A stretch of 45,398 nt of DNA. It comes from a virus. The notes beneath the pieces are model-generated. The model searched no databases, was not told where the DNA came from, and saw only the letters and a list, made by a program, of their open reading frames with translations. The position numbers were made by a program, and so were the translations under genes. Location: the IMG/VR virus record IMGVR_UViG_3300009514_000044, positions 1 to 45,398 of that record. One strand, given 5' to 3'. How positions within the stretch are numbered: position 1 is the stretch's first letter; every line of letters starts with the position of its first letter. Of the stretch, positions 24,954 to 31,271 are shown piece by piece.

Positions 24954-25018
24954 ATACTATTGCATGACGGCAAGGTTTGCAAGTGGGCAAGCACGCGGCT
25001 ATGCTTGCCGCACCGCAA
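24954..25018. promoter_or_regulatory. Divergent early promoters sharing one -35 hexamer, with three TTGC-N6-GCAA operators
   Basis: Three exact 14-bp palindromes TTGC-N6-GCAA lie at 24960-24973, 24977-24990 and 25005-25018. TTGCAA at 24977-24982 is itself palindromic and can be the -35 in both directions: rightward with TATGCT (25000-25005), 17-bp spacer, towards the HTH gene at 25034; leftward with TAGTAT (complement of 24954-24959), 17-bp spacer, towards the operon starting at 24923. The two promoters therefore compete for one hexamer and are covered by the operators. The triad layout recalls lambda-type operator regions, without sequence similarity. Confidence 0.7.
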
Positions 25019-25033
25019 CCGAGAGGACGACCC

Positions 25034-25243
25034 GTGGCGAAGCCCGTCATCGAGCAGATCCGAGACAAGCTCAACCGCCGGCCCTACGCCGGGCACTGGC
25101 GCAAGGCCGCGAAGGAGATCACCGTTCGCGAGGGCGTGGAGGTCAGCTACAACTACCTCTACCGGGTCGCGACCGGCCGGGTCGCCGACCCGCCGTTCGG
25201 GCGCACTCGAGCGATCGCGCGGTATCTGGGGATCCGAATCTGA
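25034..25243 (+). CDS. Small HTH (Cro/Xre-like) DNA-binding protein, likely regulator
   Basis: 69 aa from GTG at 25034, with GAGAGGA upstream. WRKAAKEITVREGVEVSYNYLYRVATGR followed by RTRAIARYLGIRI fits an HTH with the helix-turn at GVEVSYNYLYRV. It is Arg/Lys-rich and of Cro size. It lies directly after the three-operator control region, so it is the first candidate to bind TTGC-N6-GCAA. No larger CI-like repressor with a dimerisation or LexA-like domain is present. Confidence 0.7.
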   Translation: MAKPVIEQIRDKLNRRPYAGHWRKAAKEITVREGVEVSYNYLYRVATGRVADPPFGRTRAIARYLGIRI

Positions 25244-25340
25244 TACACTGTCAAGGCGGGTCGGGACAACGGTTAGCTACCGCGGTTCTGCCTTACCAGA
25301 CCTACCACCCGCCACTTTCTTCTGCCTGTAAGGAGGCGCC

Positions 25341-25649
25341 GTGAAAGAGACAACCGAATTCCGCTCGCACGCGGAGGTCGCAGCGTGGCTGATCTCCTTC
25401 GAGGTCATTGCCGCACACAAGCCGCTGGTCATCGGGGCGCGGGAGAACTTCCGCCAGATCGCCCCATGCGACGTGTCCCACCGGGCGCTCCGCAAGGCGC
25501 TGGAGGCGCACGCGAACTCCCGGCCATACCTGGAAGCCCTGGCGGCCGAGGGCGCGCAGCGCCACGGGCTGGACGGGGAACCCGTGTGCCCGGTGTCGGA
25601 GGAAGACCGCGCCTACGCGCTTCACCGGCTGGGAGCGCTCGATGGCTAG
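25341..25649 (+). CDS. ProQ/FinO-family RNA-binding protein
   Basis: 102 aa from GTG at 25341, with a consensus AAGGAGG five bases upstream. It matches the FinO/ProQ domain along its length: HKPLVIGARENFRQIA (PLxIGi), SHRALRKALEAHANSRPYLEAL (LRxAL..h..s..YL) and GAQRHGLDGEPVCPVSEEDRAYA (conserved Arg and LDG). There is only the core domain, without the linker and Tudor-like end of E. coli ProQ. It would bind structured RNA 3' ends and may steer host or phage sRNA pairing. First gene of the replication operon. Confidence 0.85.
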   Translation: MKETTEFRSHAEVAAWLISFEVIAAHKPLVIGARENFRQIAPCDVSHRALRKALEAHANSRPYLEALAAEGAQRHGLDGEPVCPVSEEDRAYALHRLGALDG

Positions 25650-26493
25650 GGCGCGCAACATCAAGCCGGGGCTGTTCACCAACGACCTGCTCGCCGAGGT
25701 CGACCCGCTCGGCCGGCTGCTGTTCATCGGGTTGTGGACCATCGCCGACCGGGCCGGCCGCCTGGAGGATCGGCCCAAGCGCATCCGCGCCGAGGTGCTT
25801 CCCTACGACGACTGCGACGTCGACGCGCTCCTGCGCCAACTCCACGAGCGCGGGTTCATCTCCCGGTACGTCGCCGAGAATATCAAGTGCATTCAGATAG
25901 TTAACTTCTGCAAGCACCAGAATCCCCACGTCAAGGAACGTGCCAGCGAGATACCAGAACGGGGCGAGCACGATGAAAGCCCGGTGCAAGCACCAGACTC
26001 GCACAGTACTAATCCTGCTGATTCCCTCTTACTGATTCCTGATTCCGGGATCGGGGATCCGGATCCCCTTCAACAGCAACAGACTCCGGCACCCCGCGCT
26101 GCGGGGCGACCGGCCCGCACGAACGGCTCGCGCGAGCCGAAGAGCGCAGCCGCATGGGAGGCGTACTGCGCGGCCCACTACGACCGCTACGGCGTCGACC
26201 CGGTGCGCAACGCCAAGGTCAACGGCATGCTCTGCAGGCTCGTGGACCGTCTGGGCGCCGCCGACGCCGCCGCGGTGGCCGGGTGGTACGTCGAGCACCC
26301 TGACGCGCTCTACGTCCGCTCAGGGCACACCATCGACCTGCTGCTGCGCGATGCGGAGAAGCTGCGCACCGAGTGGGCGACCAACCGGCGCACCACCGCC
26401 GCCGGCGCCCGCGAGCTCGACGGGCGGGCCGAGCGGGGGCAGGCCGCACAGCGCGTCATCGACCGGCTACGGGCCGAGGAGGGTCAGGCATGA
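25642..26493 (+). CDS. Replication initiator-like protein (wHTH N-terminus)
   Basis: 283 aa. ATG 25642 overlaps the ProQ-like gene by 8 bp. The N-terminal ~100 residues (NIKPGLFTNDLLAEVDPLGRLL, GRLEDRPKRIRAEVLPYDDCDVDALLRQL, IQIVNFCKHQNPHVKE) form the winged-helix module common to phage replication proteins of the O/DnaD-like kind. A Ser/Pro/Gln-rich linker leads to a C-terminal helical domain (AWEAYCAAHYDRYGVDPVRNAKVN...). Paired with the next gene it resembles an O/P-like initiator-loader couple. Confidence 0.75.
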   Translation: MARARNIKPGLFTNDLLAEVDPLGRLLFIGLWTIADRAGRLEDRPKRIRAEVLPYDDCDVDALLRQLHERGFISRYVAENIKCIQIVNFCKHQNPHVKERASEIPERGEHDESPVQAPDSHSTNPADSLLLIPDSGIGDPDPLQQQQTPAPRAAGRPARTNGSREPKSAAAWEAYCAAHYDRYGVDPVRNAKVNGMLCRLVDRLGAADAAAVAGWYVEHPDALYVRSGHTIDLLLRDAEKLRTEWATNRRTTAAGARELDGRAERGQAAQRVIDRLRAEEGQA

Positions 26494-27056
26494 GCACCGC
26501 AGACATCGCCGCCGCGCTCGCGGTGTGCGCCGAGGTCATGGGACGCGAGCTGTCCGAGCCCGCGCTCGAGATGATGGCCCGCGATCTGGGCCGCTACCGG
26601 CAGTCCTACGTGTTCGCCGCCCTCGACCGCTGCCGGCGCGAGGTCAAGGGCCGGCTCACGCTCGCCGACGTCATCGAGCGCCTCGACGACGGGCGCCCGG
26701 GCCCCGAGGAGGCGTGGGCCGCGGTGCCGAAGGACGAGGGGGAGACCGTGGTCTGGACCTACGAGATGATGCTGGCCCACGCTGCGTGTCTCGGGCTCAT
26801 CGCAGCCGGTGACCTCGTGGCCGCCCGCATGGCGTTCATCGAGTCCTACCGCAAGCTGCTCGTCGAGGCGCGGTCCAGCTACACCCCGGTTCAGTGGCGC
26901 GTGAGCCTCGGCCACGACCCGGCGGGGCGCGAGGGGCCGGTGGTCGAGGCCGTGGAGAAGGGCAGGCTCCCCGCAGCGCAGGCGGTGCGCGCCCTGCCGG
27001 CGAGCGATGCGGTGCAGGCGCTGGCGGCCGGCAGGGCGCTCGAGGTGCAGTCGTGA
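26490..27056 (+). CDS. Helicase-loader-like / replisome organiser protein
   Basis: 188 aa from ATG at 26490 (ATGA overlap). RLTLADVIERLDDGRPGPEEAWAAVPKDEGETVVWTYEMMLA matches a segment seen in small phage replication proteins encoded after an initiator (PGPEEAWA...E..TVVWT.EM). There is no Walker motif, so it is not an AAA+ DnaC. A role in helicase recruitment is inferred from position. Confidence 0.6.
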   Translation: MSTADIAAALAVCAEVMGRELSEPALEMMARDLGRYRQSYVFAALDRCRREVKGRLTLADVIERLDDGRPGPEEAWAAVPKDEGETVVWTYEMMLAHAACLGLIAAGDLVAARMAFIESYRKLLVEARSSYTPVQWRVSLGHDPAGREGPVVEAVEKGRLPAAQAVRALPASDAVQALAAGRALEVQS

Positions 27057-27244
27057 GCGGCCCGCCGGACGCCCGGGACGAGCGCCCGCCCATCGTTTTC
27101 CGCATGGGGTGTGTCCTCGAGTATTCGGACGGGAGGCGGGCGGAGGTGACGCGAAAGGGAATCAGATCGATCACGCGGTTCGTGAGTTGCCCCCATGGTG
27201 CGCCGCCCTGTGCGCTGTGCCGCTGGCTGGAGACGTGGGGGTGA
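27053..27244 (+). CDS. Small hypothetical protein
   Basis: 63 aa from GTG at 27053 (GTGA overlap). Beta-like core VFRMGCVLEYSDGRRAEVTRKG and a C-terminal SCPHGAPPCALCRWLETWG with Cys/His that could bind metal. Not recognised. Confidence 0.5.
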   Translation: MSGPPDARDERPPIVFRMGCVLEYSDGRRAEVTRKGIRSITRFVSCPHGAPPCALCRWLETWG

Positions 27245-27597
27245 GCGTCGTCGAGTGCGGGTGCTGCGGAGCGCCGGTTCCACGTGGAAGGGCGCACCGG
27301 GTGAGCGACGGCTTCGTCTGCGACGGGTGCTGGCGGTGGACCCACCTGACGCTCATGGTCGGCGAGCCCCTCATGGCCGCGCTCGAGGCCGAGGCCCGCC
27401 GCCGCCTCGCCGAGCGCGGCCTCCCGGCGCGCACCGGTGCCGCCCCCCGGCCCGCCGGCAGCGCCAGGCCCCTCGACACCGCCGCCATCAAGGCCCGGGT
27501 CGAAGCGACGAAAGCGAAACAATCGCAGGATCCGCCAGCCCCGCGGCCCGCCCGGACGCCGCTGGGCGCAGATCCACACCCCGATATCCCGTTCTGA
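27241..27597 (+). CDS. Zinc-knuckle protein with SSB-like DIPF C-terminal tip
   Basis: 118 aa from GTG at 27241 (GTGA overlap). The N-terminus ECGCCGAPV, then VCDGCWRW gives a four-Cys zinc ribbon, followed by a helix (EAEARRRLAERGLP), a disordered Pro/Ala/Lys-rich linker and the C-terminal tip HPDIPF. DIPF at the extreme end is the hallmark of bacterial SSB tails, which dock onto PriA, RecO, RecG and others. There is no OB-fold. It may recruit host SSB-interacting proteins to the phage replisome. Confidence 0.6.
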   Translation: MSVVECGCCGAPVPRGRAHRVSDGFVCDGCWRWTHLTLMVGEPLMAALEAEARRRLAERGLPARTGAAPRPAGSARPLDTAAIKARVEATKAKQSQDPPAPRPARTPLGADPHPDIPF

Positions 27598-27637
27598 TGG
27601 TGTCGAGCGGCTTCAGGAGCCTTCAGGAGGCGACATC

Positions 27638-28294
27638 GTGAGGAATTCGGCTGAGGACACCGGGGCGGTGGGTGGTGGGGCTTGTGAAGGGCTGCGGGTT
27701 CTCGTTGCGTGCGAGCACACGGGGGTGGTGCGCGACGCCTTCCGGGCGCTCGGGCACGCGGCGATCTCGTGCGATCTGCTTCCGACGGCGGCGCCGGGCC
27801 CACACGTCGAAGGCGATGTACTCGAGTTGCTGACCCGGGAGGGGTTCGACCTGATGGTGGCTCACCCGCCCTGCACGTACCTCGCCGGCAGTGGGCTGCA
27901 CTGGAATCGCCGCCGGCCGGGCCGGGCCGGGCAGACCGAGGAGGCGCTGGAGTTCGTGCGCACCTTGCTGGCAGCGCCGGTGCCCCGCATCGCACTCGAG
28001 AACCCCGTGGGGGCCATCGGGACGCGGATCCGGCCGGCCGACCAGTACATCCAGCCGTATCAGTTCGGGGAGGACGCCAGCAAGCGCACGGGGCTGTGGC
28101 TGAAGGCTCTCCCGCGCCTGCGCCCCACCGGGTTCGTGGAGCCGCGCATGGTCGGCGGTCGGCCGCGGTGGGCAAACCAGACCGACAGCGGCCAGAACCG
28201 TCTCGGGCCGAGCGCGGATCGGTGGGCGCTTCGCTCGGCGACCTACCCGGGGATTGCAAGCGCGATGGCGGCGCAGTGGGGCGGGCATGTCTGA
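27638..28294 (+). CDS. DNA cytosine methyltransferase-like protein
   Basis: 218 aa from GTG at 27638 preceded by AGGAGG; CTTCAGGAG is duplicated in tandem at this ribosome site (27611-27629). LRVLVACEHTGVVRDAFRALGH is an AdoMet-type first strand and helix, DLMVAHPPCTYLAGSGLHW carries a PPC-like catalytic loop, IALENPVGAIGTRI matches the ENV-like motif, and YQFGEDASKRTGLWLKALPRL is common in phage C5-methylase-like proteins. It is shorter than full Dcm enzymes and lacks an obvious target-recognition domain. It may modify phage DNA against restriction or act in hypermodification. Confidence 0.65.
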   Translation: MRNSAEDTGAVGGGACEGLRVLVACEHTGVVRDAFRALGHAAISCDLLPTAAPGPHVEGDVLELLTREGFDLMVAHPPCTYLAGSGLHWNRRRPGRAGQTEEALEFVRTLLAAPVPRIALENPVGAIGTRIRPADQYIQPYQFGEDASKRTGLWLKALPRLRPTGFVEPRMVGGRPRWANQTDSGQNRLGPSADRWALRSATYPGIASAMAAQWGGHV

Positions 28295-28829
28295 ACCCTT
28301 CTTCACAGTCGAGGTGCCGTGGCCGGGCGGGGCGAGCGTGAACGAGCTCTACCGTCCGTTCAACCCGGCCGCCGACGCGCTCTACCGGCGCTACGGGAAG
28401 CGGATGAAGGGGCGACCCGACGCCCGGATCAGCATTGACTACCACACGCTGCTCGAGCTGCGCTCCCGGCTGCGCTTCGCGTTGAGCCTGCCGGGCAAGA
28501 ACTTCAAGAAGGGCGTGACGATGATGGCGCGCGTCGAGTACCGCCGCCAGGTCGGCCCGAACCCGGTCGAGGGCGAGGTGGTGATGCTCTACGAGTTCTG
28601 GGTGCCCGACAAGCGAAAGCGCGACCTGACCAACCTGCCGAAAGCGATCGAGGACGCCATCGTCGACGCCGGCGTGCTCCTCGACGACCGGCAGGTCGTG
28701 GACGCCCGGCAAGTGCGCCGCGGATTCGTCAAGGGCGGGCACGTGCGCGTCCACGTCTGGCATGCACCGGCGCTGCCGTTTTTGCCGGGCGAATTTGAAA
28801 TGGGCGTTGGATCCGAAACGCCTAGATAA
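28287..28829 (+). CDS. rusA: RusA-family Holliday junction resolvase
   Basis: 180 aa from ATG at 28287 (overlaps the previous stop by 8 bp). The RusA signature is clear: PDKRKRDLTNLPKAIEDAIVDAGVLLDDRQV supplies the catalytic aspartates (RDLTN...K..D..), followed by VRRGFVKGGHVRVHV. The N-terminal SVNELYRPF is the SVNxxW-like start of the fold. It resolves branched DNA before packaging. Last gene before the terminator at 28836. Confidence 0.88.
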   Translation: MSEPFFTVEVPWPGGASVNELYRPFNPAADALYRRYGKRMKGRPDARISIDYHTLLELRSRLRFALSLPGKNFKKGVTMMARVEYRRQVGPNPVEGEVVMLYEFWVPDKRKRDLTNLPKAIEDAIVDAGVLLDDRQVVDARQVRRGFVKGGHVRVHVWHAPALPFLPGEFEMGVGSETPR

Positions 28830-28835
28830 GAGCGT

Positions 28836-28855
28836 TCCCGGCGGGATTTTTTTAT
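28836..28855 (+). terminator. Intrinsic terminator-like element after the resolvase gene
   Basis: A short GC stem (TCCC at 28836-28839, GGGA at 28843-28846) is followed by a run of seven Ts (28847-28853). The stem is short, but this is the longest T run I noticed in the window and it directly follows an operon end. Confidence 0.5.
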
Positions 28856-28884
28856 TGGTTGGATGAGGTCTCTTCCGCGCGCGA

Positions 28885-28950
28885 GGACCTGGTCTTGGAC
28901 TGCAACGGTCCATCGGTGACAGGGTCGCACACCGCGCGAGTCTAAGACTC
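28885..28950 (+). other. Three consecutive small stem-loops in a non-coding region (possible ncRNA)
   Basis: GGACC/GGTCC (28885-28889 with 28907-28911), CGGTG/CACCG (28914-28918 with 28930-28934) and GAGTC/GACTC (28938-28942 with 28946-28950) follow one another. No protein start with a ribosome site covers them. It is not a canonical tRNA: no acceptor stem or TTCRANY loop. Further right, GTCGAGCGGCC is repeated (28961, 28998) and a perfect 16-bp palindrome lies at 29009-29024. Could be an ncRNA or a replication-related region. Confidence 0.3.
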
Positions 28951-29040
28951 CCAGACTATCGTCGAGCGGCCGCGCCGCAGCTGCACCGCGCGCCATGGTC
29001 GAGCGGCCCGCCCGCCGGCGGGCGCGCAGCAGCGTAGCGC

Positions 29041-29081
29041 TTGCGTTTCCGCAATCAGCCGCTATACTTGCAAGTGTGCAA
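29041..29081 (+). promoter_or_regulatory. Promoter with two TTGC-N6-GCAA operators
   Basis: TTGCGT (29041-29046) and TATACT (29063-29068) form a good promoter with a 16-bp spacer. Exact palindromes of the TTGC-N6-GCAA type lie at 29041-29054, covering the -35, and 29068-29081, covering the -10 edge and start site. The gene at 29104 follows with a GGAGGAAG ribosome site. Confidence 0.7.
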
Positions 29082-29103
29082 TCAGGCACGGTGGAGGAAG
29101 CAT

Positions 29104-29295
29104 ATGAAATATCGAGATGGCGAGTGTTGCGAATGCCGGGAATCCGACCTCGACCGCGGCTACACCGAAACCGACATCCAGCCCGTGCGGCTGGTCACGG
29201 TGCGCGACCCCGACGGAAACCGCCTTGTCAAGCGCGGATATCTGTGCCGGGACCACGTCGAGTGTTTTCTGATGGATGGTATGGAGGTTCACTGA
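29104..29295 (+). CDS. Small zinc-binding protein
   Basis: 63 aa. The N-terminal CCECRESD and later GYLCRDHVECF provide Cys/His ligands around a beta hairpin (DIQPVRLVTVRDPDGNRLV). First gene after the operator-controlled promoter, with a strong ribosome site. Function unknown. Confidence 0.6.
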   Translation: MKYRDGECCECRESDLDRGYTETDIQPVRLVTVRDPDGNRLVKRGYLCRDHVECFLMDGMEVH

Positions 29296-29296
29296 A

Positions 29297-29743
29297 ATGC
29301 ACCCATCGCACCACGATTTTGGCACAGCCGCGCCGACGATCTCGCGGGAAGGGATGACCGATTGTCTCTTCGTCCGGTCGTGGAATTACGAAGAGCAAAC
29401 GGACGCGTGCGAGATCGTGTTGCGCGACGCGGGCGGCGTGTTGGTCGTCGGCCCGACGGGCATCGACGTCTACGCTTCCGTGCGGGAATTCTCGGACGGT
29501 TATCAGCCGTCGCGAAGCTTCGAACTGGACGGCACGCGCGACAATTGGTGTCCGGTTTTCTGGCGGTGCGATCAGACCGGCGGAATGTGCATGGTCGACG
29601 TGGTCGAGTTCGCAAACGGGACCGCGCTCACGATCAACGAAGAGTGCGCCGTGCTACATGACCGGATCCCGGACTGGGAAACGTGCGACGGTTCGGACGC
29701 GATCGAGGCGGTCTACTTCGACGACTATTCGGAGGATCTGTAA
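29297..29743 (+). CDS. Highly acidic small protein
   Basis: 148 aa with roughly three times as many Asp/Glu as Lys/Arg by eye, ending FDDYSEDL. No known domain is recognised. GGAGG lies 9 bases before ATG 29297; an inner ATG (MTDCLF) is possible. Acidic early phage proteins beside the YNG..W-type gene can be DNA mimics, such as antirestriction proteins, but no ArdA or Ocr motif is seen. Confidence 0.6.
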   Translation: MHPSHHDFGTAAPTISREGMTDCLFVRSWNYEEQTDACEIVLRDAGGVLVVGPTGIDVYASVREFSDGYQPSRSFELDGTRDNWCPVFWRCDQTGGMCMVDVVEFANGTALTINEECAVLHDRIPDWETCDGSDAIEAVYFDDYSEDL

Positions 29744-29838
29744 TGCACAGACTGATCGATTACGCGGACGCGGCGGCGCCGTTGCTGGTAGCGGTTTCGG
29801 TGATCGTCCCGATGTTGATGATCGCGATCGGAGGGTAG
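29743..29838 (+). CDS. 31-residue membrane microprotein
   Basis: ATG overlaps the previous TAA (TAATG). MHRLIDYADAAAPLLVAVSV and the following VIVPMLMIAIGG form a single hydrophobic helix. The stop lies 4 bases before the next ATG, so it is part of the operon. Confidence 0.5.
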   Translation: MHRLIDYADAAAPLLVAVSVIVPMLMIAIGG

Positions 29839-29842
29839 GGAG

Positions 29843-30097
29843 ATGGCATACAACGGACATCCATCGTGGGCACTGTGGAACGTGTCGCTCTGGTTCGCGA
29901 ACGATGAAGGTTTGTACCGGCTCGCGCTCGACGCGCTGGCTGAGCACGGCCGGCTCGACGAAGCCGTGGACAGTGTGCAGGAACTGCTGGCGGAATCGGC
30001 ACCGGACAGGCTGCCCGATGGCGCCGCGTGCACGCCCGACGGCGCGCGGTACAGCAAAAGCGCGATCCGTCACGCGCTGCGGGGTTTGCGCGAATAG
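29843..30097 (+). CDS. NGxxxWxxWNVxLWxxNDExLY-type phage protein (DUF7249-like)
   Basis: 84 aa. The N-terminus AYNGHPSWALWNVSLWFAND and following EGLYRLALDALAEHGRLDEA matches a widespread small phage/plasmid family with the motif NGY..ywTWNV.LW..ND..LY. Members often sit near antirestriction genes; biochemical role unknown. AGGGAG ribosome site upstream. Confidence 0.7.
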   Translation: MAYNGHPSWALWNVSLWFANDEGLYRLALDALAEHGRLDEAVDSVQELLAESAPDRLPDGAACTPDGARYSKSAIRHALRGLRE

Positions 30098-30171
30098 TTG
30101 CTAGGTCGCGGCCGGTTCCGTGCGAGCCGGCCACCGCGTGGTAACTGGGCCACGGCACAGAGGAAAGAACG

Positions 30172-30789
30172 ATGATGCAATTTCAGATTCAGCGGGAACA
30201 CTTCAACGCGCTTCGCGTCGCGGCTGCGATGAACGACGTGCGCTACTACCTCGCGGGATTCCACGTGCACAAGAACGGGGAATGGTGGGCCGAGTCCACC
30301 GACGGGCACCGGCTGCTCCGTGTGCCGTTGACCCGGATCGATGACGGGCCCGACCCTTCCGATACCGGGCGCATGATCTATTCGCTCGCGGACGCGACCC
30401 GCAAGTTCAGCAAGCGCTCGGGCGAGACGATCACGATCGACGTGCCGAATCTCGACGACGCGTTGACCGTCGAAGGCGACGCGGTCTCGCGCGGTGCGCG
30501 GGTCACGGGCACCGACGGGCGCGTGCAGGTTTGCCCGTTGATCGACGGTAAGTTCCCGGATACGGACAAGGTCATGCCGGCCGGGCCCGCCGACGGCGCG
30601 AGCGTGTCGTGCATCGCGGTCAACGCGCAGTATCTCGCGGATGTCCCGAAGGCGCTGGAGGCGCACGGCATGGTCGCGGTGCGGCCGTCGGGAACGGAGA
30701 CGGCCGAGGGCGCGCCGACCGGACCGTTGTGGGTCGACATTCACGATGCGGACGACGTGCGCTACATCGTGATGCCGTGCCGGGTGTAG
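30172..30789 (+). CDS. DNA polymerase sliding-clamp-like (beta-clamp fold) protein
   Basis: 205 aa, about half a bacterial DnaN. NDVRYYLAGFHVHKNGEWWAES followed by TDGHRLLRVPL matches the clamp pattern (R.YL.Gv.v.....v.aTDGhRL), and IDGKFPDTDKVMP matches the later EG.(Y/F)PD...v.P element. It contains about two clamp-type domains, so a trimer is possible, as in PCNA/gp45 clamps. No phage polymerase is present; it may bind host Pol III or act in late-gene control or nucleases. GAGGAAAG ribosome site before ATG 30172/30175. Confidence 0.65.
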   Translation: MMQFQIQREHFNALRVAAAMNDVRYYLAGFHVHKNGEWWAESTDGHRLLRVPLTRIDDGPDPSDTGRMIYSLADATRKFSKRSGETITIDVPNLDDALTVEGDAVSRGARVTGTDGRVQVCPLIDGKFPDTDKVMPAGPADGASVSCIAVNAQYLADVPKALEAHGMVAVRPSGTETAEGAPTGPLWVDIHDADDVRYIVMPCRV

Positions 30790-30793
30790 GCGC

Positions 30794-30868
30794 GTGACCG
30801 TGCTCAAGGTGCTCGCGATCGCGTTGATGATCGCGTGGGTTTGGTGGGTGTTGATGCGCGACGACTAG
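30794..30868 (+). CDS. 24-residue membrane microprotein
   Basis: GTG at 30794 lies 4 bases after the clamp-like stop. The product (VTVLKVLAIALMIAWVWWVL then MRDD) is one TM helix with a charged end. Followed directly by a strong hairpin. Short, so coding status is uncertain. Confidence 0.4.
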   Translation: MTVLKVLAIALMIAWVWWVLMRDD

Positions 30869-30890
30869 CCGCGCCGAAGCAGGGTAGGAC

Positions 30891-30916
30891 CGGGGCCCGC
30901 CATCGCGCGGGCCCCG
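30891..30916. terminator. Bidirectional hairpin terminator between convergent genes
   Basis: CGGGGCCCGC (30891-30900) and GCGGGCCCCG (30907-30916) form a perfect 10-bp stem with a 6-base loop. It sits between the rightward microprotein stop (30868) and the leftward regulator stop (30923). No long T tract follows on either strand, so termination may be partial. Confidence 0.6.
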
Positions 30917-30922
30917 TTGCGT

Positions 30923-31156
30923 CTAGGCGGCGTGGTACACGCGCACGCGGCACGGCCAAGGGTAGCGGTGCCCGCGGTGCGCGACCACCGTGCGGGTCAC
31001 GGACGCGCCGTCGCGCTCGACCACGTCTCCGAGCAGTCTCACGACGTCGCTCACGGGCGCGCGCAGCCGGTGCGCAAGCTCGGCAGCGGTCAACGGGCCG
31101 TCGCGTGCCAGCATGGCGTGCACGGCGCGCAGCAGGGTTTCGTCGGAGGTATCCAT
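30923..31156 (-). CDS. Small winged-HTH regulator
   Basis: 77 aa from ATG at 31156 (the longer in-frame start at 31240 would cross the operator repeats). SDETLLRAVHAMLARDGPLTAAELAHRLRAPVSDVVRLLGDVVERDGASVTRT is a compact wHTH. Transcribed opposite to its neighbours. TATACT (complement of 31169-31174) upstream can be its -10. The nearest palindromes (31191-31204) would cover the -35, suggesting autoregulation. Confidence 0.65.
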   Translation of the reverse strand: MDTSDETLLRAVHAMLARDGPLTAAELAHRLRAPVSDVVRLLGDVVERDGASVTRTVVAHRGHRYPWPCRVRVYHAA

Positions 31157-31190
31157 GGTGCACGGGAGTATAGACCACGGCGCCTCGAGG

Positions 31191-31271
31191 TTAGTAGTCA
31201 CTAACGCTGAGGCCCGCGCCACCAGTAGTGTGCACCGCACAAGTTAGTGGTCACTACCGCTGAAACCCGCG
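31191..31271. repeat. Pair of 28-bp direct repeats with TTAGT...ACTAA dyads (operator-like)
   Basis: Two copies, at 31191-31218 and 31244-31271, agree at 24 of 28 positions and are 53 bp apart. Each starts with TTAGT-N4-ACTAM, an inverted repeat, and ends with CGCTGA..CCCGCG. They lie upstream of the leftward wHTH gene. A further AGTAGTG half-site lies between them. Confidence 0.6.

Noticed and set aside
25244-25340. Promoter at TACACT (25244-25249) before the ProQ-like gene
   Set aside because: No acceptable -35 at 16-18 bp; the gene is probably read from the promoter at 24977-25005.
28885-28950. tRNA gene
   Set aside because: Stem-loops are present, but there is no 7-bp acceptor stem, no D-arm consensus and no TTCRANY loop on either strand.
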